A stretch of 64,000 nucleotides of DNA from NCBI GenBank assembly GCA_022842065.1, contig JALHQH010000038.1:53367-117366 (forward strand), in the 5' to 3' direction. Shown here piece by piece: positions 55,001 through 62,728 of this stretch. The stretch's first letter is position 1; the number at the start of each line of letters is the position of its first letter. Position numbers and translations under genes: made by a program. The stretch comes from Caldilineaceae bacterium. GTDB lineage: Bacteria; Chloroflexota; Anaerolineae; Caldilineales; Caldilineaceae. Below the pieces are notes generated by a model. That model ran no database searches and had not been told where the DNA came from. It saw only the letters and a list, made by a program, of their open reading frames with translations.

Positions 55001-55947
55001 CCATGGTCGATATTGCCGGGCAGCAGGTTGTGTGTCACCCACTGCTGGCCATCCCATTCGTACCAGCGTAACGGGCCGGCCCAATCGCCCGCGCTAAAGA
55101 CGATCTCCGGGCGGCCGCCAGCTTTTAACTGGCCAACCGCGGCCTGGGTAAAGTGCTGGTCCGCATCAATGACTTCCGGTTGATAACGTTGGTTGCCGAG
55201 AAATTTAAACCACCGCCCACCACCGATCAGATCGACCAGACCATCACCGTCAACATCGGCTTGGGCGAGCCCTTCATGCTCTTGGTCACCGCTCCAACGA
55301 TAGATCTCGGTGTAAGGCCAGGGACCATGCTGCCGCGGATCGGCGGGCACTTCTGCAAGAAAAAGTTGTTTGCTGCGTTGATTCCAAAAGACAAACTCAG
55401 CTTGCCCATCACCGTCAAAATCGCCAAAGATCATGTCATGATGTTTCGTCGCCCCATCATCTTTGATCAGCCGGCGTGTCCACTTGCCAGCTGCCGTATA
55501 AGTGGGATAAGGATTTTCCCACCACCAGATCTGATTACTTCGGGAATCACCACCCAGCACAAGATCAAGGTCACCATCGGCGTCAATATCGTGAAAGGCC
55601 CCCCCTGCTTCAATGTCAAGCACCGTATCATCAATCACCAAACGATTCCAGCCCGTGGCATGGCGCTGATACCAGACTACGGCCGAGCCGGCCTCGCGCC
55701 GGCTGGCGATCACAAAATCATTAATGCCATCCTTGTCGATATCGAAAATAAGCGCCGCCGGCTGATAGATGCTGCTACTAGGCAACGGCAGATCACCCTT
55801 GCTGGTGGAAAGGTGGGTCCAAGAAAGCTGATTTGGCTGTGCTGGGTTTGAGAAAGCGACGGAAGAGTGCAGTGGGGCAGCGAGCAAGCCAGTAACAAAA
55901 AGTAAGAGTAGCAGGGAGAAAAATTGAAAAGATTTAAAGTAAGCCAC
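52018..55947 (-). CDS. Giant secreted FG-GAP/LamG/PKD surface protein
   Basis: A 1309-residue exported protein. GTG 55947 with AAAGGAAG upstream gives a signal peptide (FFSLLLLLFVTGLLAAP). Residues of about 50-780 hold at least twelve FG-GAP/VCBS calcium repeats of the DxDGDGxxDxxxG type, forming one or two beta-propellers. A LamG/concanavalin-like domain (about 805-1010) follows, then two PKD domains (about 1025-1110 and 1118-1200, with YHWTFGDGTTATG and HDWTLGDGATSTA) and an Ig-like domain (YQWLRNDLPIAG). The chain ends in QVAYLPLVHR, a C-terminal signature I recall from many secreted Chloroflexota proteins. The likely role is adhesion or glycan binding. Confidence 0.88.
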   Translation of the reverse strand: MAYFKSFQFFSLLLLLFVTGLLAAPLHSSVAFSNPAQPNQLSWTHLSTSKGDLPLPSSSIYQPAALIFDIDKDGINDFVIASRREAGSAVVWYQRHATGWNRLVIDDTVLDIEAGGAFHDIDADGDLDLVLGGDSRSNQIWWWENPYPTYTAAGKWTRRLIKDDGATKHHDMIFGDFDGDGQAEFVFWNQRSKQLFLAEVPADPRQHGPWPYTEIYRWSGDQEHEGLAQADVDGDGLVDLIGGGRWFKFLGNQRYQPEVIDADQHFTQAAVGQLKAGGRPEIVFSAGDWAGPLRWYEWDGQQWVTHNLLPGNIDHGHSLAVADMNGDGFLDIFAAEMRLNGDNPDAKSWIFLGDGTGNFTQTVVATGLDNHESSVGDLDGDGDLDILSKPWNWQTPGLDIWLNNHVVPECDATDARWQRHLIESAKPWRTLFVTSADINRDGHVDVITGGWWYQHPGTPGGNWLRHPIGAGLNNMALVADFDRDGDPDILGTGGEGNTANATFVWARNDGAGNFTLLNNIDGADGNFLQGVTMAPILGGDTQAVVLSWHDGRRGLQTLTVPADPATQQWRWQKLTNEGRGEDLQAGDIDRDGQLDLLLGTEWLRNQGGDPPTWQPFTLHPTTAEADRNALVDLNGDGRLDAVVGYEAVNTIDKVAWYAQGVDATAPWTEHLIAEVIGPMSLAVVDMDNDGDLDVVVGEHYPANPGTARMLLFENRDGLGTSWREQLIYQGDEHHAGAHVVDIDGDGDQDVVSIGWTSNQVVLYENQQDCAGAGPTPIPTPLPTATPGPRLPPQAACGASGLQAHYNFTGGSGTTVADVSGIGEPLDLTIQQAAHVRWLSGQGLEIHTPTLIASAGPATKVINASQRTQAFTVEAWIKPALLEQQGPARIITLSADIYQRNFTLGQDLSDHPGGAIYDARMRTAATDDNGQPSLRTLADSVAVALAHVVYTHSPAGERKFFLNGIELQGTILPGDFANWDPTFRLALGSELDGNRQWLGELHRVAFYNCVMAADMVGHHHRAGPAMSLNQHPTARFTVVPVVDGSALTMRFDATSADDMDGTLQTYHWTFGDGTTATGVTVEHTYPAPGSYTITLAVTDNEGATATNTQPLNVEQSGFTPNMPPVAHITPNVTEGTAPLTVTFAGGNSLDHDGTVVGHDWTLGDGATSTAPTVVHNYTASGLFTITLVVTDDEGATGRAATVVKVHGREGSPVITAHPLPKEVEIGASVTFTVATPAPDPLTYQWLRNDLPIAGATGPTYTVAPVSISDHEARFACLISNQQGSTVSQSARLRIRTLAARQVAYLPLVHR

Positions 55948-56441
55948 GTGGGGTACTTCCTTTCTCAAGACCAGGTAGGCAAGTCCAGGCTTGGTACAAA
56001 ATGCCTACCATTGAAAGCAAACCATGCTTTCAAATCGCGTTACGGACGTAAAGCAACTATGGCTGGCCCTTACCAACCTTTACCAACTGCACAGAAAACC
56101 ACGATTGCCTACAGAGCCGAAACAGACTGCTGTCGCCAGCGGCGCCACTGGTGCGCGCGGAACCTTATCAATCGCCTTTGGGGCAATAAAGTAGACAATT
56201 CCCAATTGTGCCCAAAAATATACCTTCAAAGGAAAAAGATATACACTGTTTCTTTAATCATGATTACGATTTAATTAACAATCATTGCAAATACCATAGT
56301 GCGTTATCTGCATTTGGTAAATAGTTAATTTGGCCCAATCTGTGACATGAACACACTTTAGGCGGGCAACTTGGGAAAGCATCCCAGGCTTGCTATAATC
56401 AGTAGACAACCATCGCCACGAAAAATCAGGAGACACGCCTC
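55948..56441. other. Divergent intergenic region with two hairpins
   Basis: About 490 bases. The first hairpin, ggtaggca (55974-55981) against tgcctacc (56001-56008), and the second, ttgaaagca (56012-56020) against tgctttcaa (56026-56034), lie 25-85 bases upstream of the surface-protein start, in its leader on the minus strand. The remainder is AT-rich, without a gene. The amidase promoter is at its right end. Confidence 0.55.
56371..56399 (+). promoter_or_regulatory. Sigma-70 promoter of the amidase gene
   Basis: TTGGGA (56371-56376), a 17-base spacer and TATAAT (56394-56399), with the extended -10 TG at 56391. The amidase start is 43 bases downstream, with AGGAG at 56429-56433. Confidence 0.62.
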
Positions 56442-57845
56442 ATGACCGATCTTGCGCTACTACCCTTGCTGACCCTTGCCCCGCGCATTGCTGACCGCAC
56501 CCTCTCCCCGGTTGCACTGACACAACAGTTACTTGCGCGCATTGCCAACCTTGATCGCCGCTTTCACAGCTATGTCACCGTGCTGGCGGACCAAGCGCTG
56601 GCCCAAGCGCAAAGCGCCGAAATCGAAATCGCCGGCGGCTACTACCGCGGGCCCCTGCATGGCATCCCAATTGCCGTCAAGGATCTCTGCTTTACGCCAG
56701 GCATACCAAGCAGTTGTGGTTCACAAATGTTTCAGGACTACACACCTGTGGACGATGAGGCGACCGTTGTTACCCGACTACGTGCCGCCGGTGCGATCCT
56801 GCTCGGCAAATTGCATATGACCGAGTTTGCCCTGCGCTGGCACCATCCCTATCGCCCGATTCCGGTTAATCCATGGGGCGCGGATCGCTGGCCCGGCGTC
56901 TCCTCCAGTGGCTCGGGGGTGGCAACAGCGACGGGTCTCTGTTATGGCGCAATTGGCACCGATACGGGTGGGTCGATCCGTTTTCCGGCGGCATGTAATG
57001 GGGTCGTCGGCCTTAAGCCAACCTATGGCCGCGTCAGCCGGGCCGGGGTCTTTCCCCTGGCCGCGTCGCTGGACAATGTCGGGCCGTTGACGCGCAGCGT
57101 GGCCGACGCCGCGGCGATGTTACAGGCAATGGCCGGTTACGATGAGCGCGACCCAACCTCCAGCCGACGCCCGGTGCCCGATTATGTGGGTTTACTCCAC
57201 CAAGGAGTGGCTGGTCTACGGATTGGGGTAGATGAGGCTTACCTGACGCAAGGGGTACAACCGGCGGTCAGTGCGGCCATGTTCGAGGCGGTTGGGGTGC
57301 TGCGTGGCCTGGGGGCCGAAATTGTGGCAGTCAACGTACCGGAGCCAGATCTGGACAAAGTGGTACGCGCCTGGTATGTGCTCACCGCGGCCGATGCGCT
57401 GGTCGCCCATCAAGGCATCTATCCCGAACGGGCGGCTGAATATGGCCCCTTCCGCGAGTTGCTCGATGATGGGGCAAAGATGACAGCGCAAGAGTATGCC
57501 CAGGCCCATCAACTACGTGAGGAATGTGCGGCGCGGCTGCAACTGGTTTTTGAACGGGCGGACATCCTCCTCTCACCCAGCATGCCCTCCACCGCGCCAC
57601 AGATGGACGCCCAGGGCAATGCGATCATGCAGCCAGGGCTGGTGCGCGCCCGCTATACCTATCCCTTTAACTTCAGCCGCAACCCCACGCTATCGCTACC
57701 CTGTGGCTTTGACGAAAACAGCTTACCGATCAGCCTACAGTTGATTGGCCGTCACTTCGAGGAAGATCTCCTCTGCCGCGCCGGCCATGCCTACGAAGGT
57801 GCGACGACGTGGCATGAGGCGGTGCCGACGTTGCTGAGGGGGTGA
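56442..57845 (+). CDS. Amidase-signature enzyme, GatA-like
   Basis: A 467-residue amidase. The Ser-cisSer-Lys triad is K80 (IAVKDL), S155 (GVSSSGSG) and S178 (GTDTGGSIRFPA), almost the same positions as in GatA (79, 154 and 178 as I recall). GatA proper has GGSSGGSAA at the cis-Ser. The [12 protein letters not shown] here and the absence of gatB and gatC nearby favour a stand-alone amidase over the tRNA amidotransferase subunit. AGGAG lies upstream. It is monocistronic, ending at a palindromic repeat. Confidence 0.85.
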   Translation: MTDLALLPLLTLAPRIADRTLSPVALTQQLLARIANLDRRFHSYVTVLADQALAQAQSAEIEIAGGYYRGPLHGIPIAVKDLCFTPGIPSSCGSQMFQDYTPVDDEATVVTRLRAAGAILLGKLHMTEFALRWHHPYRPIPVNPWGADRWPGVSSSGSGVATATGLCYGAIGTDTGGSIRFPAACNGVVGLKPTYGRVSRAGVFPLAASLDNVGPLTRSVADAAAMLQAMAGYDERDPTSSRRPVPDYVGLLHQGVAGLRIGVDEAYLTQGVQPAVSAAMFEAVGVLRGLGAEIVAVNVPEPDLDKVVRAWYVLTAADALVAHQGIYPERAAEYGPFRELLDDGAKMTAQEYAQAHQLREECAARLQLVFERADILLSPSMPSTAPQMDAQGNAIMQPGLVRARYTYPFNFSRNPTLSLPCGFDENSLPISLQLIGRHFEEDLLCRAGHAYEGATTWHEAVPTLLRG

Positions 57846-57940
57846 CAAGGTGACAAGGTGAGGGGGTGACAAGGTGATCGCTACTTACCTGTCACCCTTT
57901 CACCTCCTCACCTTGTCACCCCCTCACCTTGTCACTCTCC
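57843..57940. repeat. GACAAGGT palindromic repeat, copy 1
   Basis: gtgacaaggtgacaaggtga and gggggtgacaaggtga are mirrored by tcacctcctcaccttgtcac and the following ccctcaccttgtcac, around a short centre (tcgctacttacctg). It separates the convergent amidase and nuclease genes and reaches into the nuclease stop codon. A longer version is at 61213-61352. Confidence 0.75.
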
Positions 57941-59296
57941 CACCTTCCGTTGCAACCGGGCAAGCCGGTGTTCCAGCTCGGTGAGGACGCTGGTGGATTG
58001 TTGCCAAGCGGGGGCGCGGCGCAGGGTGTGAAGGGCCCAACCGGTCCACATGGCGGCTTGGGCGGGGTCTTTGCATTGCCATTCGGCATATTTGGCGAGT
58101 TCGACATAGGGGGTGACATCCACGCCGGGTACGGTGGTGAGCCAGCGCTCCCAGGTGGCCGCGGCTTCGGCCCAGCGGCCCAGGCGTTTTTGTAGGGCGG
58201 CAAGGGCCGCAAAGGCGTCGGCTTGCGCGGGGTTGCCGTGCAGTCGTTCTAGCGCCGCGCCAAAGGCTTCCTCAGCCGCTCCCCAGCGTTCCTGGGTGAC
58301 ATAGCAGTTACCCAGTGCCAACCAGTCCAGGCCAGGTAATTCATGTTTGGGACTGGTCTCACTGCCGAAAGTGGCGCAGAGGGCCGCGGCAATGCCGACC
58401 ATCGAGACAATATCTTCGCGGTTGTGGTAGAAGATCCCGCCCATGGCACTGGCATCACCGTTGCGCAAATAGTCAGTGTAAAGCTGGGGGATCAGGCTGC
58501 CGGGGACATCCTCTTCACTGCGCGTGCGCCCCAGGATCTGTGCTTCCAGGTTGATTAGCCGGCAACTTTGTAGCCGCCGCTTCCAAAGGCGCCGCGCCGG
58601 ATGCAACAGATCCAGATGCGGACGGTTGGCATCCAGCAGGCGGCCACTGCCGCGCAATTCGGGATAGATATGCTGGTTCTGGCGCAGCCGGGTGCGCAAC
58701 AGGGGCAAGTCAAAGGTGCGCCCATTAAAGGTCACGCTCATGCCGTATGCTTCGAGCAGCGCCGTCAACGCCAGCAGCAGCGCCCCTTCTTCACCGGGTT
58801 GACGCATAAAAAACTGGCGCACGACAAAGTCGGTCTGCGCGGGCGCTTCAACCGCGGCTTCAAAGGTACCAACCCCCACCATAAAACAGTAGACCCCCGC
58901 GCCGCCACCGAGACCAGTCGTTTCGGTGTCGAGAAAAATAGCCTGGCGAAAGTCACAAGCATCATGCAGGCCAAAGGTGGGGTGCAACGGGGCAAAGGTA
59001 AATGGATGGTGGGCGAGCAGATCGGCCAGCGTGTGGTTGCCCCGGTCCGCATCAACCGCAAAACGCTCGGTGACCACATAACAGGTGCCATGGTCATTTT
59101 CAAGCACCGCACCAGGCACCAGACTTTCCAAACGGGTATCGGTGCGGCGTGGAGATCGCACGGGCGACGCAGGGGGTAGCGGTTGGGCCGGCACAGGGGT
59201 GGACATTGGAGCAGGCGCGACCTCATCGTCCGCCGCACGGTCGCGTTGCGGACGTGGATTGTGTAAACGGCGCAGGCGCTCAATCGTAGATGACAT
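57932..59296 (-). CDS. RNase H-like (YprB) nuclease with C-terminal TPR region
   Basis: A 454-residue protein. A Pro/Ala/Arg-rich N-terminus of about 60 residues precedes a YprB-type ribonuclease H-like DEDD exonuclease domain (about 115-300): FLDTETTGLGGG has the first Asp and Glu, FNGRTFDLPLLRTRL the second Asp region, and HNREDIVSMVGIA the last acidic residue. The C-terminal 140 residues are helical and TPR-like (LGNCYVTQERWGAAEEAFGAALERL). Start uncertain, with ATG 59296 or ATG 59308. It is divergent from recJ, so both may serve DNA or RNA end processing. Confidence 0.82.
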   Translation of the reverse strand: MSSTIERLRRLHNPRPQRDRAADDEVAPAPMSTPVPAQPLPPASPVRSPRRTDTRLESLVPGAVLENDHGTCYVVTERFAVDADRGNHTLADLLAHHPFTFAPLHPTFGLHDACDFRQAIFLDTETTGLGGGAGVYCFMVGVGTFEAAVEAPAQTDFVVRQFFMRQPGEEGALLLALTALLEAYGMSVTFNGRTFDLPLLRTRLRQNQHIYPELRGSGRLLDANRPHLDLLHPARRLWKRRLQSCRLINLEAQILGRTRSEEDVPGSLIPQLYTDYLRNGDASAMGGIFYHNREDIVSMVGIAAALCATFGSETSPKHELPGLDWLALGNCYVTQERWGAAEEAFGAALERLHGNPAQADAFAALAALQKRLGRWAEAAATWERWLTTVPGVDVTPYVELAKYAEWQCKDPAQAAMWTGWALHTLRRAPAWQQSTSVLTELEHRLARLQRKVGE

Positions 59297-59335
59297 AGGA
59301 AATAGCATACCACACGTCAATCGATCCCCCCAGTT

Positions 59336-59364
59336 TTGGCCTCCTCCCAGCAATCATCTATAAT
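59336..59364 (+). promoter_or_regulatory. Candidate promoter of recJ
   Basis: TTGGCC (59336-59341), a 17-base spacer and a perfect TATAAT (59359-59364). The ACGCATCACGT repeat lies between this and the recJ start, so the transcript leader would be a foldback RNA of about 90 bases. Confidence 0.5.
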
Positions 59365-59373
59365 CTACCCACT

Positions 59374-59466
59374 AACTTGTGATACGTGATGCGTGCTGCG
59401 TGCTGCATAACTCAGATCACGTATCACGTATCACGTTTCACGCATCACGTATCACGTTTCACGTAA
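59374..59466. repeat. ACGCATCACGT repeat, copy in the recJ leader
   Basis: gtgatacgtgatgcgtgctgcgtgc is mirrored by cacgtatcacgtatcacgtttcacgcatcacgtatcac, about seven direct copies of cacg[t/c]atcacg in all. It ends ten bases before the recJ ATG. The same units occur at 21481-21580 and inside a gene at 10576-10607. Confidence 0.8.
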
Positions 59467-59476
59467 CCCAAAACCT

Positions 59477-61219
59477 ATGCCACTGCGTCAAGCAAAAAAT
59501 TGGGTGATTCAGCCACCCGCCCCCCAAGCGTTACTCGATCAGATCCCGGAACACCCCCTGTTGGTACAGGTGCTCTATAACCGCGGGGTGGCGACGCCGG
59601 ACGCGGTGCGCGCCTTTCTCACGCACGACGACGCGGTGCAGGATAATCCTTATCGGCTCAAAGATATGACCGAGGCGGTGGCGCGCCTGGTGCGGGCGAT
59701 TGAGCGGGGGGAAACGATCTGCGTCTATGGTGACTTTGACGCCGACGGGGTGACCGCGACGACGCTGTTGGTGACCGCCTTGCAAGCGGCTGGTGGCCGG
59801 GTTGGTCCCTATATTCCCGACCGCGTTGACGAAGGCTATGGCCTCAACCTGGAAGCAATTGAACGGATCGCCCAGCAGGCCAAGCTGATTGTGACGGTGG
59901 ACTGTGGCATTCGCAGCGTCGCCGAGGTGCAACGGGCCAAACAACTGGGTATCGAGGTCATCATCACCGACCACCACTCGGTGGGGCCAGAATTACCGCC
60001 GGCGCTGGCGGTGATCAATCCGCGGCGCAAGGATTGTCCCAGCAAATTTTCGCGACTGGCCGGGGTGGGGGTGGCCTATCGCCTGGCGCAGGCCGTCTTG
60101 CGGGCGATGGCGAACAAACGGGGCGGGAAACTGTCAGAAACGCAGGCGCGTGATGTAGAAGAAAGCTTGCTCGACCTGGTGGCGATTGGCACAGTGGCTG
60201 ATCTGATGCCGCTGCTGGGCGAAAACCGGGGATTAGTCCAGCGCGGGCTGGCCCAGTTAAACAACACCCAACGGGTCGGGCTGGCCGAACTCTTTGCCCG
60301 CGCCGATCTCACCGCCGGGCATATTGACGCCACCGCGATTGGTTTTCGCATTGCGCCGCGTATTAACGCAGCCGGGCGGCTGGCCCATGCCAAGCTCGCC
60401 TATCAACTGCTGCGTACCACCGACACGGTACAGGCCTACAACCTAACCAGTGAACTCGAAGCGCTCAACCAAGAGCGGCGTGACCTCACGGAATCGGCGC
60501 AGAAAGAGGCCGAAGCGCAAGTGGCCGCCCAAGTCGGTGATGATGCACCGCTCTATGTGGTCCATAGCCCCAACTTTCGTGCCGGCATTGTGGGGTTGGT
60601 CGCCGGCCGGCTGACCGAACGTTTCTACCGCCCAGCCCTGGTGATCGAAGAGGGACCGGATGAATCGCGCGGCAGCGCCCGCAGCATCCCCGAATTTGAC
60701 ATTAGCAGCGCACTGGATGAGGTGAGTCAACTGCTGGTGCGCCACGGTGGTCACAGCCGCGCCGCCGGCTTTACCGTAGCCACCGCCCAATTACCCGCTT
60801 TCAAAGCGGCCCTCTGTGAAGTCGCCCAGCGCGAACTGAGCATTCATCCCTCCTTGCGCCCCAGCCTGACGATTGACGCCGCCATCGAACTGGCCGAGGC
60901 AACCTGGGCGGTCCAGGAGCAATTTACGCGGCTGGAACCAACCGGCCAGGAGAACCCGATGCCCGTGTTGCTGGCACGGGGGGTGCGCGTGCGCGAGGCC
61001 AAGCCAATCGGCGGCCAAAAACAGCATCTGCGCCTGATCCTCGACGGCGGGGTAAATACCACTGTGGTCGATGCGGTCGCCTTTCAACAGGGTGCTTGGG
61101 CCAAGGAATTGAGCGAAGGCAGCCGCATCGACATCGCCTTCCAGCTCGAAGTCAACGAGTGGCAGGGGCGGCGGCGATTGCAGCTCAACGTACAAGATTT
61201 ACGCGCCCATGAGGAGTGA
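59477..61219 (+). CDS. recJ: Single-stranded-DNA-specific exonuclease RecJ
   Basis: A 580-residue DHH-family 5'-3' single-strand DNA exonuclease that acts in recombination and mismatch repair. Motif I is YGDFDADGVTAT (about 84-95), followed by VDCGIRS, TDHHSVG (the DHH, about 164-170) and the DHHA1 motif LVRHGGHSRAAGF (about 417-429). The C-terminal OB-like domain (about 465-575) is present. Length and domain order are normal for RecJ. The ribosome site is weak, as the repeat reaches to ten bases before the ATG. Confidence 0.95.
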   Translation: MPLRQAKNWVIQPPAPQALLDQIPEHPLLVQVLYNRGVATPDAVRAFLTHDDAVQDNPYRLKDMTEAVARLVRAIERGETICVYGDFDADGVTATTLLVTALQAAGGRVGPYIPDRVDEGYGLNLEAIERIAQQAKLIVTVDCGIRSVAEVQRAKQLGIEVIITDHHSVGPELPPALAVINPRRKDCPSKFSRLAGVGVAYRLAQAVLRAMANKRGGKLSETQARDVEESLLDLVAIGTVADLMPLLGENRGLVQRGLAQLNNTQRVGLAELFARADLTAGHIDATAIGFRIAPRINAAGRLAHAKLAYQLLRTTDTVQAYNLTSELEALNQERRDLTESAQKEAEAQVAAQVGDDAPLYVVHSPNFRAGIVGLVAGRLTERFYRPALVIEEGPDESRGSARSIPEFDISSALDEVSQLLVRHGGHSRAAGFTVATAQLPAFKAALCEVAQRELSIHPSLRPSLTIDAAIELAEATWAVQEQFTRLEPTGQENPMPVLLARGVRVREAKPIGGQKQHLRLILDGGVNTTVVDAVAFQQGAWAKELSEGSRIDIAFQLEVNEWQGRRRLQLNVQDLRAHEE

Positions 61220-61352
61220 GGGATGACAAGGTGACAAGGTGACAAGGTGACAAGGTGACAAGGTGACAAGGTGACAAGGTGACAAGGTGACAAGGTGATT
61301 TGGTAGACAAGGTCATCTTGTCACCCCTTCACCTTGTCATCTTGTCATCCTC
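61213..61352. repeat. (GACAAGGT)9 array with mirrored arm, copy 2
   Basis: Nine perfect head-to-tail copies of gacaaggt occupy 61225-61296. They are followed by a shorter mirrored arm (catcttgtcaccccttcacc, ttgtcatcttgtcatcc) ending at about 61352. It begins at the recJ stop codon. The nine identical 8-mers suggest recent slippage expansion of the same element as at 57843-57940. Confidence 0.88.
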
Positions 61353-61380
61353 TAGTGGGCAATTCAAGATGGGACAGACA

Positions 61381-61617
61381 ATGAAGTTTTCAGGAGCGAT
61401 CAAAGTTGGGCTGGGTTTTGGCCTGTTGGGGATTTTATTAACGGTGGTGGGGATTGTGCGCGGCAATGTGCCGTTGCAGCCCGCCAGCATCGGTATGGCG
61501 TTGTTGATAGGGGGCGGGGTCTGGTTCGTCGTCGCCTGGGCCGTTGCCACCGCCGCTGCCGATGTCGAACAGGATACCGTTGAAAGCGTGCTTGTTAATG
61601 AAGAGCGTACATCATAA
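61381..61617 (+). CDS. Small two-helix membrane protein
   Basis: A 78-residue protein with two hydrophobic helices, KVGLGFGLLGILLTVVGIV (about 7-25) and GMALLIGGGVWFVVAWAVAT (about 39-58), and an acidic C-terminal tail (DVEQDTVESV). GGGA lies six bases before ATG 61381; ATG 61369 is also possible. It is not recognised. It lies between recJ and the HAD phosphatase, separated from both by repeats, so an independent role is likely. Confidence 0.65.
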   Translation: MKFSGAIKVGLGFGLLGILLTVVGIVRGNVPLQPASIGMALLIGGGVWFVVAWAVATAAADVEQDTVESVLVNEERTS

Positions 61618-61655
61618 ATCGATAGGCGATTTTTCAGATTAAATATCTTTAGTTT

Positions 61656-61734
61656 TGCCACAGAGGTCACAGAGAACGCAGAGGTCACGGAGAAAAACTC
61701 TGTGTTCTCTGTGACCGCTGCGTTCTCTGTGGTA
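61656..61734. repeat. GCCACAGAGGTCACAGAG palindromic repeat, full copy
   Basis: gccacagaggtcacagagaa and cgcagaggtcacggagaa are mirrored by ttctctgtgaccgctgcg and ttctctgtgg, around aaactctgtg. It occupies most of the gap before the HAD gene. Partial relative at 46530-46590. Confidence 0.78.
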
Positions 61735-61778
61735 AAGCGTGTAATTACATCAGTCGATAGCGAAGATCAGGAGCGATC

Positions 61779-62609
61779 ATGGCGGAATTAGCCGAAGCGG
61801 GATTGAAACTGCGCCAGGTGCGGGCAGTTTTGTTTGATATGGATGGGGTGATCTACGTGGGGAACCGACCGTTGCCCGGTGTGCAGGCGATGCTCGACTA
61901 TCTTGACCAAACAGGGCGGCGCTGGCTCTGTATCACCAACAATGCCAGCAACACTTCAGAAATGTTTGCCGACAAGCTGGCCAAGATGGATATTAAGGCA
62001 CAGCCGATCAACATCCTGGGCAGTGCCGAAGCAACCGCGGCCTGGCTGGGCGAGCAGGCCCCGGCCAAGGGCAAGGTGATCATGTTGGGCATGGAAGGCT
62101 TGCGCACCGCCCTGCTCAACGAAGGCTTTACGCTGGTCACCGACCCGGACGAAGCCGAGTTTGCTGTGGCGGGGATCAACTTTAACCTGACTTACGAGGA
62201 TGTGGCGAATGTGGCGCTGGCGATCCGCAACGGCGCCCGTTTTGTCGGCACCAACATCGACCCCACCTATCCCGCCGAGCGGGGGCAGATCCCCGGCACC
62301 GGCAGCATTATCGCCATGCTCAAGGCCGCCACCGATGTCGAGCCGGAGATTGTGGGCAAACCCTACCCAGGCATGTACGAGTTGGCCATGCACCGCCTCA
62401 GCGCCGAGCCCACCACCACCCTCATGGTCGGCGACCGCTACGAGACCGACATCGCCGGTGCCACCAAGTTGGGCCTCGTCACCGCCGGCGTGCTCACCGG
62501 CATCAGCAGCCAGGCCGACTTTGAGGCGGGCAATCCACCACCGGATCTGATCCTGGCGGGGATGGAAGCGCTGCTGGCTGCGTTTCAGGCGGCGGATGGG
62601 GAGCGATGA
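61779..62609 (+). CDS. HAD-IIA family hydrolase (NagD/PGP-like)
   Basis: A 276-residue HAD phosphatase of subfamily IIA. Motif I is LFDMDGVIYVG (about 18-28, with nucleophile Asp and acid-base Asp), motif II ITNNASN (about 51-57), the Lys is in VGKPYP (about 196-201) and motif III is MVGDRYETDI (about 219-228). Typical substrates are nucleoside monophosphates, phosphoglycolate or glycerol phosphate. AGGAG precedes the start. It appears to be monocistronic. Confidence 0.93.
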   Translation: MAELAEAGLKLRQVRAVLFDMDGVIYVGNRPLPGVQAMLDYLDQTGRRWLCITNNASNTSEMFADKLAKMDIKAQPINILGSAEATAAWLGEQAPAKGKVIMLGMEGLRTALLNEGFTLVTDPDEAEFAVAGINFNLTYEDVANVALAIRNGARFVGTNIDPTYPAERGQIPGTGSIIAMLKAATDVEPEIVGKPYPGMYELAMHRLSAEPTTTLMVGDRYETDIAGATKLGLVTAGVLTGISSQADFEAGNPPPDLILAGMEALLAAFQAADGER

Positions 62610-62728
62610 CACCCATAGCTGTATCCTGAGCTGGCAGAAGGCTGGTCAGCGTGTAAGAGGTAAAGATGCCGTCGCGGCGTCACTAGGCGGCCTTGACAGC
62701 CCCTGCCGACTTTTGTAAAATAGGAGCA

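Noticed and set aside
56442..57845. Assignment as GatA of the tRNA amidotransferase
   Set aside because: No gatB or gatC nearby, and the cis-Ser motif is GVSSSGSG in place of GGSSGGSA.
61225..61296. CRISPR-like repetition
   Set aside because: 8-bp units with no spacers; a simple tandem array.
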